DNA from: Actinomycetes bacterium
Lineage (GTDB): Bacteria > Actinomycetota > Acidimicrobiia > Acidimicrobiales > RAAP-2
DNA length: 12,503 nucleotides
Reading direction: 5' to 3'
Assembly (NCBI GenBank): GCA_021784205.1
Contig: JAJXTB010000084.1
Location: forward strand, 1-12,503
Part shown: piece by piece, positions 5,155 to 12,034 of the stretch
Layout of the letters: the number at the start of each line of letters is the position of its first letter
Position numbering within the stretch: position 1 is the first letter of the stretch
The notes under the pieces: model-generated
Database searches by the model: none
What the model saw: only the letters and a program-made list of their open reading frames with translations
Told to the model about the DNA's origin: nothing
Position numbers and translations under genes: made by a program

Positions 5155-5871
5155 GTGACCACCCGCCTGCGTGCGCGCAAGCTCTCCGAACCGACGATTT
5201 CTCGCCTGCCGATCTACCAGCGCATCGTCGAGGGCTGGATCGCCCGCGGCCAGACGCGCATCGACTCGCGCCAGATCGGCGAGTTGGCCGGCGTCACCGC
5301 GACGACCGTGCGTCGCGACCTCGCCGGACTCGGCACGCTCGGCACGCGCGGGGCGGGTTACGAGCTCGGCGTGCTCTCGGCGCGCATTGCCGAGGCCCTG
5401 GGACACGACCGCCACTACGGCGTCGTCGTCGTGGGCCTGGGCAACCTCGGGCGGGCCCTGGTGAACTCCTCGAACTTTCTCATTCGCGGCGCCCAGCTCA
5501 GCGCCCTCTACGACAACGACCCCCACGTCGTGGGCAGCGAGATCGCCGGTCACGTCGTCGAGCCCTTCGACGGGCCCATCGCCGCGGCCACGGTGGGGGT
5601 CATCTGCGTGCCGAGCGCCGCGGCCCAGGCGGTCGCCGACCGGCTGGTCGCCGCGGGCATTCGCGGGCTGCTCAACTTCGCCCCCCAGGTGATCTCGGTG
5701 CCCCTGGGCACGGCGGTGCACTACGTGGACTTCTCCATCGAGCTCCAAATTCTCATGTACCACCTGAACAACGGCACCGGGCCGCTGGGTGGTGGCGTGC
5801 TGCACTCCCTCGGCATCGCGGCCTCGAACGCCTCTAGCATGTCCAAAAACGCGGAGGCCTCGTGGCACTGA
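5155..5871 (+). CDS. rex: Redox-sensing transcriptional repressor Rex
   Basis: A 238-residue dimeric repressor that binds DNA when NAD+ is abundant and releases it when NADH rises. The N-terminal winged helix (residues ~10-80) includes SRQIGELAGVTATTVRRDL and GTRGAGYEL, matching the Rex DNA-reading helix and wing. The Rossmann domain follows, with VVVGLGNLGRAL (GxGNLGRAL NAD-binding loop) and LSALYDNDPHVVG. LNFAPQVISVPLG and the C-terminal helix VDFSIELQILMYHL, which swaps between subunits, are typical. A tail of about 30 residues (NNGTGPLGGG...KNAEASWH) follows and looks disordered. In Streptomyces coelicolor, rex heads a rex-hemACD operon and represses it together with respiratory genes; here hemA overlaps its end by 10 nt, the same layout. 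I saw no canonical Rex operator upstream. GTG 5146 is the alternative start and lies inside the -10 box. Confidence 0.93.
   Translation: MTTRLRARKLSEPTISRLPIYQRIVEGWIARGQTRIDSRQIGELAGVTATTVRRDLAGLGTLGTRGAGYELGVLSARIAEALGHDRHYGVVVVGLGNLGRALVNSSNFLIRGAQLSALYDNDPHVVGSEIAGHVVEPFDGPIAAATVGVICVPSAAAQAVADRLVAAGIRGLLNFAPQVISVPLGTAVHYVDFSIELQILMYHLNNGTGPLGGGVLHSLGIAASNASSMSKNAEASWH
5853..5857 (+). promoter_or_regulatory. Ribosome binding site of hemA
   Basis: GGAGG lies inside the end of rex, 4 nt before GTG 5862. It supports this start over the in-frame GTG 5877. It is one of few good Shine-Dalgarno sequences in the heme cluster and may free hemA from strict coupling to rex. Confidence 0.5.
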
Positions 5872-7124
5872 TATCGGTGGGGATCGACCACGAGCACGCG
5901 GACCTCGACTTCTTAGAGCGCGCGACGATCCTCGAACACGAGTGGAGCAAGGTCCTGCGCACCCTCGTCGCCCAGCGCAACATTCACGAGGCCGTCTTCA
6001 TCTCGACGTGCCTGCGCACTGAGGTCGTCGCGGTGATCGACCTCTTCCACGGCGCGATCGAGGACGTCGTGACGACCCTCGCGCACTTCACGGGCATCGA
6101 GGCGAGTGAGTTCGAGCACCGCTTGAGCGTGCACTTTGACCGTGGCGTGGCGACGCACCTCTTCGCGGTGGCGGCCGGTCTCAAGTCCGTGGTGCCCGGC
6201 GAGTTCGAGGTCCTCGGCCAGCTGCGCCGCGCCCTCGAACTGGCCCGCGAGGAGCAGACCGCCGGCGCCGAACTTGACGACCTCTTTCATCGGGCTCTCG
6301 CCGCCGGACGGCGGGTGCGCGCCGAGACGACGATTGCGCGCGGCACCACGAGCTTCGCCCAGGCGGCGGCCACGTTGGCGCTCGAGGAGTTCGCCGCGTC
6401 TTTCGCCGGCACCACCGTCGTCGTGGTCGGCGCGGGCCAACTGGCGAGCGGGGTCGTGCGCAGCCTGCTCGACGCCTCGCCCGCGCTGGGCTCTCTCACG
6501 ATTCTCAATCGCACACTCGCCACCGCCCAGGCCCTCTCCCACGAGTTGGGCGACCCGCGCGTCGGCGTCGCTGCGCTCGAGGACCTGCCGGGGCGCCTCG
6601 CGGGCGCCGACCTCGTGGTGGTGGCGGCCGAGGTGCCCTCGCCGTTGGTGACGCGAGAGCACCTCGCGGGGCGCTCCCGGCCGGTCCTCTTGCTCGACCT
6701 GGGCATCCCGCGCGCGGTCGCCGTCGATGTGAGTGACGTTGACGGCGTGCGGCGCGTGGACGTGGGTGACCTGCGCGAACGGATTGACCAGGCGCTCGAC
6801 GGACGTCGCGAGGCGGTCGCCCACGCCGAAGCCCTCATCACCGACGACGTCGAGCGCTACGTCGCCGACCAGCGCGCGCGCGGCGCCGCGCGCATCGTGA
6901 GCGAACTGCGCGAGCACTTTGACGAGATCGTCAACGCCGAGCTCGCGCGACGCGAGCACGACTTGCTCGCCCTCGAGGACTCTCAGCGCGATGTCGTGCG
7001 TTCGCTGGTGCGCTCGGTGGTGGCCAAGCTCGCGCATCGGCCGACGGTGGCACTCAAGGAGTCGGCCGGCACCGACCAGGGAGTGCGCCTGAGCGAGGCG
7101 ACGCGCCAGCTCTTTGATCTATGA
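5862..7124 (+). CDS. hemA: Glutamyl-tRNA reductase
   Basis: A 420-residue enzyme that reduces glutamyl-tRNA(Glu) with NADPH to glutamate-1-semialdehyde, the committed step of the C5 heme pathway. The catalytic domain has the nucleophile Cys50 in ISTCLRTEV and His99 in THLFAVAAGL. The NADPH domain has VVVVGAGQLASGVV and LNRTLATAQAL; the C-terminal helical domain forms the V-shaped dimer. Residue numbers line up with E. coli HemA, so differences are easy to see. The usual STCNR is STCLR (position 51 Asn to Leu), and the usual GExQ of the substrate/NADPH contact is GEFE (position 116 Gln to Glu). Cys50, Arg52, His99 and Glu114 are kept, so activity is expected. I recall similar variants in other Acidimicrobiia. 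Overlaps of 10 nt with rex and 4 nt with hemC place it in one operon. Confidence 0.92.
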   Translation: MALISVGIDHEHADLDFLERATILEHEWSKVLRTLVAQRNIHEAVFISTCLRTEVVAVIDLFHGAIEDVVTTLAHFTGIEASEFEHRLSVHFDRGVATHLFAVAAGLKSVVPGEFEVLGQLRRALELAREEQTAGAELDDLFHRALAAGRRVRAETTIARGTTSFAQAAATLALEEFAASFAGTTVVVVGAGQLASGVVRSLLDASPALGSLTILNRTLATAQALSHELGDPRVGVAALEDLPGRLAGADLVVVAAEVPSPLVTREHLAGRSRPVLLLDLGIPRAVAVDVSDVDGVRRVDVGDLRERIDQALDGRREAVAHAEALITDDVERYVADQRARGAARIVSELREHFDEIVNAELARREHDLLALEDSQRDVVRSLVRSVVAKLAHRPTVALKESAGTDQGVRLSEATRQLFDL

Positions 7125-8014
7125 CGGTCCTGCGACTCGGGACGCGCCGCTCGCCCCTCGCGCTGGCCCAGGCGGGCTTCGTGGCGGCGCGACTCAGCGC
7201 CCTGGGCGTCGAGACGCGCATCGTCGAAGTCGAGACGAGCGGGGATCGGCGCCGCGACGAGGCCCTGTCGAGCTTGGGGGGCCAGGGCGTCTTCGCCGTG
7301 GAGATCCAACGGGCGCTGCTTACCGGCGAGGTCGACGCGGCGATCCACAGCGCGAAGGATTTGCCGAGCGCGAGTCCTGACGGACTCGCGCTCTCGTGCG
7401 TGCCCGAGCGCCGCGACGCGGCCGACGTCGTGGTGGGACGCGCTCTCGCCGGGCTCGGTCCCGGCGCGACGGTCGCCACGGGATCGCCGCGGCGCCGCGC
7501 GCTGCTTCTCGAGCGCCGACCCGACCTGCACGTCGTCGAGCTGCGCGGCAACATGGCGACGCGCCTGGCGCGCGCGGGCGATGACGTCGACGCTGTGATC
7601 GCCGCCGCCGCGGCGCTCGAGCGCCTCGGTGAGAGCGCGCGTATCGCCGAGCGCCTCGACCCGGAGTGGTTCGTCCCCCAGGTGGGCCAGGGCGCCCTCG
7701 CGGTCGAAACCCGCGTCGACGACGAGGCCACGCGCGCGGCGCTCGCGCCCCTCGACGACGTCGAGGCCCACGTGGCGCTGCGCGCCGAGAGGTCCTTCCT
7801 TCGTACTCTCGGCGCGGGATGCAGCGTGCCCGCGGGCGCGCACGCGTACTACCACGAGGGCTCATTGACTCTGCGCGGGGTCATGCTCGCCACCGACGGA
7901 ACCCTCAGCGTGCGCGCGGTACTACGCGGAGACGATCCCGAGGCCCTCGGTAGCGCTCTGGCGACGCTCCTGGCCGACGAGCGACACGGGCGAGACCTCG
8001 CGGGCTGGCAGTGA
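7121..8014 (+). CDS. hemC: Hydroxymethylbilane synthase (porphobilinogen deaminase)
   Basis: A 297-residue enzyme that joins four porphobilinogens into hydroxymethylbilane on a covalent dipyrromethane cofactor. LGTRRSPLALAQA opens domain 1. HSAKDLPS carries the catalytic Asp80, VATGSPRRRALLLERRPDLHVVELRGN holds the arginines that bind the cofactor, and VPQVGQGALAVE lies in domain 2. LGAGCSVPAGA holds Cys234, to which the cofactor attaches. All key residues are present. The usual GGKGLF loop reads GGQGVF, a tolerated change in the flexible lid region. The ATG overlaps the hemA stop as ATGA without a Shine-Dalgarno sequence, so translation is probably coupled. Its stop overlaps the hemD start. 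Length is close to the usual ~310. Confidence 0.95.
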   Translation: MTVLRLGTRRSPLALAQAGFVAARLSALGVETRIVEVETSGDRRRDEALSSLGGQGVFAVEIQRALLTGEVDAAIHSAKDLPSASPDGLALSCVPERRDAADVVVGRALAGLGPGATVATGSPRRRALLLERRPDLHVVELRGNMATRLARAGDDVDAVIAAAAALERLGESARIAERLDPEWFVPQVGQGALAVETRVDDEATRAALAPLDDVEAHVALRAERSFLRTLGAGCSVPAGAHAYYHEGSLTLRGVMLATDGTLSVRAVLRGDDPEALGSALATLLADERHGRDLAGWQ

Positions 8015-8691
8015 TGCGCGTCGTGCTGACGCGCGAGGCCGGCTACAACGAACGCCAACGTGACTGGCTCACCGGTCACGCCCACGTCGACGAGGTACCC
8101 CTCACGACGACGCTGCCCCTCGACCAGGAGATCGTCGACGCCCAGGTCGCCGCGCTGTCCGCCCGCCACGTTCGCTACATCGTCGTGAGCAGCGCTCGCG
8201 GCGCCAACTGTGGCGCGCGCGCCGCGCGAGTTCTCGGTGCGCCGCTTTTGAGCGTGGGGGCTTCGACGAGCGCCGCGCTGCGCGAGCGTGGTCTGGAGGT
8301 GCGCGCCGAGGCCGCGAGCGCGAGCGACCTCGCGCCCCTCGTCGACGAGGGACCGGTTCTCAGCCTTGGCGCGGCCGAGACCCGCCCCGAGCTCGCCGAC
8401 GCCCTCGCGGCGCGCGGTATCGAGACGCTGCACGTCGCCTGTTACGAGACCCGAGCGCTCGAGCTCACCGAAGCCCAACGCGACCTGCTGGCGCGTGGCG
8501 ACGTCGTTCTCATCGGCGCGCCCTCGGCCTGGGCGCTCGCGCGCGAGCACGTGGCGGCGAGCGCGTGGGTCGTGGTGCCGGGCGAGACGACCCGCGCGTG
8601 CGTACGCCGAGACCACGAGCGCGTCCTCGTGGGCTGGAGCTCGGACCTCGCCACGCGCCTGGCTAGCCTCGGCCCCGAGAGCGCGCAATAG
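8014..8691 (+). CDS. hemD: Uroporphyrinogen-III synthase
   Basis: A 225-residue enzyme that closes and inverts ring D of hydroxymethylbilane to give uroporphyrinogen III. HemD sequences are very variable, so the call rests on the fold pattern and context. The opening strand VVLTREAGYNERQRDWL, then YIVVSSARGANCGARAA (the S-x-x-a-v-x motif of domain 2), LLSVGASTSAALRERG and LSLGAAETRPELADAL (usually G-x-x-R), then CYETRAL and VVLIGAPSAWALAREH, follow HemD order. It sits directly after hemC, overlapping its stop. It is shorter than many HemD proteins (~250). ATG 8014 shares its first base with the hemC TGA; the GTG at 8011 is an equally possible start, one codon earlier. There is no siroheme or methyltransferase fusion, unlike in many actinobacteria where hemD is fused or followed by cobA. 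Confidence 0.85.
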   Translation: MRVVLTREAGYNERQRDWLTGHAHVDEVPLTTTLPLDQEIVDAQVAALSARHVRYIVVSSARGANCGARAARVLGAPLLSVGASTSAALRERGLEVRAEAASASDLAPLVDEGPVLSLGAAETRPELADALAARGIETLHVACYETRALELTEAQRDLLARGDVVLIGAPSAWALAREHVAASAWVVVPGETTRACVRRDHERVLVGWSSDLATRLASLGPESAQ

Positions 8692-8694
8692 GCT
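8689..8694 (+). promoter_or_regulatory. Candidate -10 box of hemB-hemL (leaderless type)
   Basis: TAGGCT begins with the hemD stop codon itself and ends 6 nt before GTG 8701. No Shine-Dalgarno sequence is present. This suggests hemB can be transcribed separately from rex-hemACD. Confidence 0.5.
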
Positions 8695-8700
8695 GGCGCC

Positions 8701-9681
8701 GTGTTCCCCGTTGAGAGACCCCGTCGCCTGCGACGCACGCCGGCCCTACGCCGTCTCGTCGCCGAGACGACGCTCTCGCCCTCGGACCTGGTCGCGCCGC
8801 TCTTCGTGGGCGAGGGACTCGAGAGTCCGCGCGCGATCGCCTCGGTGCCCGGCCACGTCCAGCACACGCTCGCGAGCCTGCGCGACGAGGTCGGCGCTCT
8901 CGTGGGCGCCGGGGTCGGCGGCGTCATCCTCTTTGGCGTGCCGAGCACGAAGGACGAGGTCGGCTCGGGAGCCTACGACCCCGAGGGCATCGTCCAGGTG
9001 GCGCTCTCTGAGCTGCGCGACGCCCACGGCGACGACATCGTCGTCATGGCCGACCTGTGCCTGGACGAGTACACGAGCCACGGCCACTGCGGGGTGCTCG
9101 ACGCGCGCGGCGGCGTGGACAACGACGCCACCCTCGAGCTCTACGCGCGCGCGGCCCTCGCCCAGGCGAACGCCGGCGCGGCCGTCGTCGCCCCGAGCGG
9201 CATGATGGACGGTCAGGTTGGCGCCATCCGACGCGCCCTCGACGAGTCGGGCCACCAGGACACCGTGATCCTCGCCTACAGCGCGAAGTACGCGAGCGGT
9301 CTCTACGGCCCCTTCCGCGAGGCGGTCAACGTCGAAATCGCCGGCGGCGGCGACCGGCGCGCCTACCAGCAGGACTACCGCAATCGCCGCGAGTCCCTGC
9401 GCGAGGCGCGCCTCGATCTCGACGAGGGCGCGGACATTCTCATGGTCAAACCCGCGATGACCTACCTCGACGTGCTGAGTGACTTCGCGAGCGAGTTCGA
9501 CGTGCCCCTGGCCGCCTACCACGTGAGCGGCGAGTACGCGATGGTCAAGGCCGCGGCCGAGCGCGGCTGGATCGACGGCCACGCCGTGGCCCTCGAGCAG
9601 CTGACGGCGATCAAGCGCGCCGGCGCGCAGATCGTCCTGACCTACTTCGCGCGCGAGGTGGCCGAGGCCTTGGGCGCGTGA
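8701..9681 (+). CDS. hemB: Delta-aminolevulinic acid dehydratase (porphobilinogen synthase)
   Basis: A 326-residue octameric TIM-barrel enzyme that condenses two 5-aminolevulinates to porphobilinogen. Active-site lysines are Lys196 in YSAKYASGLYGPF and Lys250 in LMVKPAMTYLD, the Schiff-base pair. The metal loop reads DLCLDEYTSHGHCG, giving Cys120, Asp122 and Cys130. In zinc enzymes of animals and E. coli all three positions are Cys, while plant-type magnesium enzymes have Asp. This hybrid C-D-C site is, as I recall, common in actinobacteria. The N-terminal arm (PRRLRRTPALRRLVAET) is typical. GTG 8701 is chosen for the arm and for the TAGGCT box 6 nt upstream. The gene ends by overlapping hemL as GTGA. 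Confidence 0.95.
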   Translation: MFPVERPRRLRRTPALRRLVAETTLSPSDLVAPLFVGEGLESPRAIASVPGHVQHTLASLRDEVGALVGAGVGGVILFGVPSTKDEVGSGAYDPEGIVQVALSELRDAHGDDIVVMADLCLDEYTSHGHCGVLDARGGVDNDATLELYARAALAQANAGAAVVAPSGMMDGQVGAIRRALDESGHQDTVILAYSAKYASGLYGPFREAVNVEIAGGGDRRAYQQDYRNRRESLREARLDLDEGADILMVKPAMTYLDVLSDFASEFDVPLAAYHVSGEYAMVKAAAERGWIDGHAVALEQLTAIKRAGAQIVLTYFAREVAEALGA

Positions 9682-10955
9682 GCAACGTCGAGTGGTTCGA
9701 GCGCGCCCGCGCGGTGATTCCCGGGGGCGTCGACTCGCCGGTGCGCTCCTTTTCCTCGGTGGGGGGCACCCCCTACACGGTCGCGAGCGGCGCGGGGGCC
9801 TACGTCACCGACGTCGAGGGTCGTCGCTACCTCGACTTCGTCCAGTCCTACGGGGCGTCGCTGCTCGGCCACGCCCACCCCGAGGTCGTGGCGGCGATCT
9901 GCGAGGCGGCCCAGCGCGGCTCGACCTTCGGCGCGCCCACGCCGGGCGAGGTGACCCTGGCCGAGATGTTGGTGGCGCGCGTGGCCGGTCTCGAGCAGGT
10001 GCGCTTCGTCTCCTCGGGCACCGAGGCCACGATGAGCGCCGTTCGCCTCGCGCGCGGCGCGACCCAACGCGCCAAGATCGTCAAGTTTGACGGCTGCTAC
10101 CACGGCCACTCCGACGGGCTCCTCGTCGCGGGCGGCAGCGGAGTCGCCCAGCTGGGCCTGCCGGGTTCGGCCGGAGTCACCGAGGGAGCGGTCGCCGACA
10201 CGATCGTCGCGCCCTTCAACGTCGTGCCCCAACTCGACGAGAGCGTCGCGGCGGTCCTCGTCGAGCCCGTCGCGGCGAACATGAATCTGGTCGCGCCGGC
10301 GCCGGGCTTCCTCGCGGGACTGCGCGCCGAGTGCGACCGCGTCGGGGCTCTCCTCATCTTCGACGAGGTCATCACCGGCTTTCGTCTGGGCGCCGGTGGC
10401 GCCGAAGAGTACTTTGGCGTCACGCCGGACCTGTGGTGCTTTGGCAAGGTGATCGGCGGGGGACTGCCGGTGGGGGCCTTCGGCGGCTCGGCGGCGCTGC
10501 TTTCCCACCTCGCGCCCGCCGGGCCCGTGTACCAGGCGGGAACCCTCTCGGGTAATCCGCTCGCGATGGCGGCGGGCTCGCGCGTGCTCGCCCTGGTGGG
10601 CCCGCGTGACTACGACGAGCTCGCGCGGCGGGTTTCGCGCTTTGCGGCGCGCCTCGAGGCGGCCATTCGCGCCTCGGGGCTCTACGCGATCGTGCCCGTC
10701 GTGGGCTCGCTGAGCGGCCTCTACCTCGCGCGCGAGGAGTCGCCCGCGCCCACGAACTTCTCCGAGGCGCGCGTCTGGGCCGAGAACGGCCTCTACCGCG
10801 CGTTCTTTCACGCGATGCTCGCGCGCGGCGTCGCGCTCGCGCCCGGCGCCTACGAGATCCTCTTCGTGGGTCTATCCCACGACGACGAGGTCTTGGACGC
10901 GGCCGTTGACGTCGCCGCCGACGCGGCCGCCGACGTCGCGGGCCACCTCGCGTGA
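9678..10955 (+). CDS. hemL: Glutamate-1-semialdehyde 2,1-aminomutase
   Basis: A 425-residue PLP enzyme that isomerises glutamate-1-semialdehyde (the HemA product) to 5-aminolevulinate (the HemB substrate). It opens with the family signature FERARAVIPGGVDSPVRSF, followed by FVSSGTEATMSAVRLARG (cofactor phosphate contact) and FDGCYHGHSDGLLV. LIFDEVITGFRLG carries the Asp that pairs with the PLP ring nitrogen, and CFGKVIGGGLPVGAFGG carries the Schiff-base Lys257. QAGTLSGNPLAMAAG closes the active site. Length and motifs are normal. GTG 9678 overlaps the hemB stop by 4 nt, and its own stop overlaps the next start, so hemB, hemL and the following gene look like one translationally coupled unit. 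The Ala/Asp-rich C-terminus (DAAVDVAADAAADVAGHLA) is simple sequence. Confidence 0.95.
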   Translation: MSNVEWFERARAVIPGGVDSPVRSFSSVGGTPYTVASGAGAYVTDVEGRRYLDFVQSYGASLLGHAHPEVVAAICEAAQRGSTFGAPTPGEVTLAEMLVARVAGLEQVRFVSSGTEATMSAVRLARGATQRAKIVKFDGCYHGHSDGLLVAGGSGVAQLGLPGSAGVTEGAVADTIVAPFNVVPQLDESVAAVLVEPVAANMNLVAPAPGFLAGLRAECDRVGALLIFDEVITGFRLGAGGAEEYFGVTPDLWCFGKVIGGGLPVGAFGGSAALLSHLAPAGPVYQAGTLSGNPLAMAAGSRVLALVGPRDYDELARRVSRFAARLEAAIRASGLYAIVPVVGSLSGLYLAREESPAPTNFSEARVWAENGLYRAFFHAMLARGVALAPGAYEILFVGLSHDDEVLDAAVDVAADAAADVAGHLA

Positions 10956-12034
10956 GCCCCCTCTCGTCTTCGGGTTGGAGCGTGGCACCGAGCTTCGTGC
11001 CGCACGGAGCGAGCGCGCCGGTCACCCTGCTCTTTGACGACGACGCGCTGACCCAGCTCGCCGGCGACGAGCCGGTCGCCTGGCAGACGCCCTGGGTGGA
11101 GATCGTCCACCTCCAGCTCGCGCGTTCGGGTCGCGCCATGGCGCTCTTTGGCACCGTCGCCGGCGTGCGCTACTGCTGGCGCAACGCCTCCCTCGCGGAC
11201 TACGACGCTGTCGGCGACGTCGTGCGAGCCCACGGCGGCGAGGTCACGCGTCGACGTCGCCGCGCGGGTCCCCTCGCCCTCGCGGTCGTGCTCTTGCTCG
11301 CGTCCTTCGCCGGGGGCATCGCCGCCTGGCTCTCTTCGGGTCCCCACGAGCTCGCGAGCGCGCGCGCGGTCAACCTCTCGATTCGCGATCTGCCGAGCTC
11401 GTTCAGCGCGGCGCCGACGTCGGTGCTGGGCTACCTTTTTGGCCCCGCGAACCAGGTCATCACCTCGACGCCCACCACGGCGGCACCGGCGGGCTCGTCG
11501 TGGGTGAAGGCGACGGCCGCCTTCGAGTCCTGCCTGGGCGTCAGCCACTCGGCCGACCGCGTCTACGGCGCGGCCGGGCAGATGCCGGACTACCAGGTCA
11601 CTTCGCCCATCTTCAGCTCGAGCGACTTCGGCGGCATCCAGCTCGCGACGATTACCCAGTACTACGCGACCACGGCGACGGTGGAAAAGGACCGCGCCGA
11701 GATGAGCCGGGCGAACTTCGGCGCGTGCTTCGCGCGCGCCAACGCCCAACTTCTCGTCGACGGCGCCACGGGGACGGGCGAGACGCAAACCGGGGGCATC
11801 AACTGGACGCCGTCGACCTACGTGAGAGCCTGGGCGCGAGGGGGCGTCGTCGACGTCACGGTGCCCGGGATCACCACCCCGCTACACCTGGTGATGGTGG
11901 TGACGATCGCGCACCACTACGAGGTCACCCTCGGCGCGCTGGTCGCCCAGTGGCCCCAGAGTCGCGACTTCTTGAGCGGGCTGCTCTCCACTCTCAAGGC
12001 GCGCGTGGACTCTCTCGACACTCTCGCGGTCTAG
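10952..12034 (+). CDS. Unknown single-pass membrane protein following hemL
   Basis: I do not recognise this 360-residue protein. Residues 1-99 form a soluble, probably cytoplasmic domain (VTLLFDDDALTQLAGDEPVAWQ...VEIVHLQLARSGRAMALFG, with a lone Cys75). A stop-transfer-like run RRRRR (100-104) precedes one hydrophobic segment at ~107-126 (PLALAVVLLLASFAGGIAAW). The remaining ~230 residues should be outside the membrane: a Ser/Thr/Ala/Pro-rich linker (~165-183) and a folded domain with two cysteines, Cys194 (FESCLG) and Cys259 (FGACFA), that could form a disulfide. The Arg run on the N-terminal side fits an N-in, C-out topology. GTG 10952 overlaps the hemL stop by 4 nt, so it is probably made with HemB and HemL. 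Whether it has anything to do with heme is unknown. Its stop overlaps that of the convergent acetyltransferase gene. Confidence 0.8.
   Translation: MSPLSSSGWSVAPSFVPHGASAPVTLLFDDDALTQLAGDEPVAWQTPWVEIVHLQLARSGRAMALFGTVAGVRYCWRNASLADYDAVGDVVRAHGGEVTRRRRRAGPLALAVVLLLASFAGGIAAWLSSGPHELASARAVNLSIRDLPSSFSAAPTSVLGYLFGPANQVITSTPTTAAPAGSSWVKATAAFESCLGVSHSADRVYGAAGQMPDYQVTSPIFSSSDFGGIQLATITQYYATTATVEKDRAEMSRANFGACFARANAQLLVDGATGTGETQTGGINWTPSTYVRAWARGGVVDVTVPGITTPLHLVMVVTIAHHYEVTLGALVAQWPQSRDFLSGLLSTLKARVDSLDTLAV

Noticed and set aside
5913..7037. Long open frame on the minus strand across hemA (374 codons).
   Set aside because: It is a shadow of high-GC codon usage in hemA: composition is His/Arg/Gly-rich with no recognisable domain, and hemA is certain on the other strand.
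9642..10811. Long open frame on the minus strand across hemL (389 codons).
   Set aside because: Same reason; the sense strand encodes an intact GSA aminomutase with all motifs, and the antisense product is low-complexity Arg/Gly/Ala sequence.
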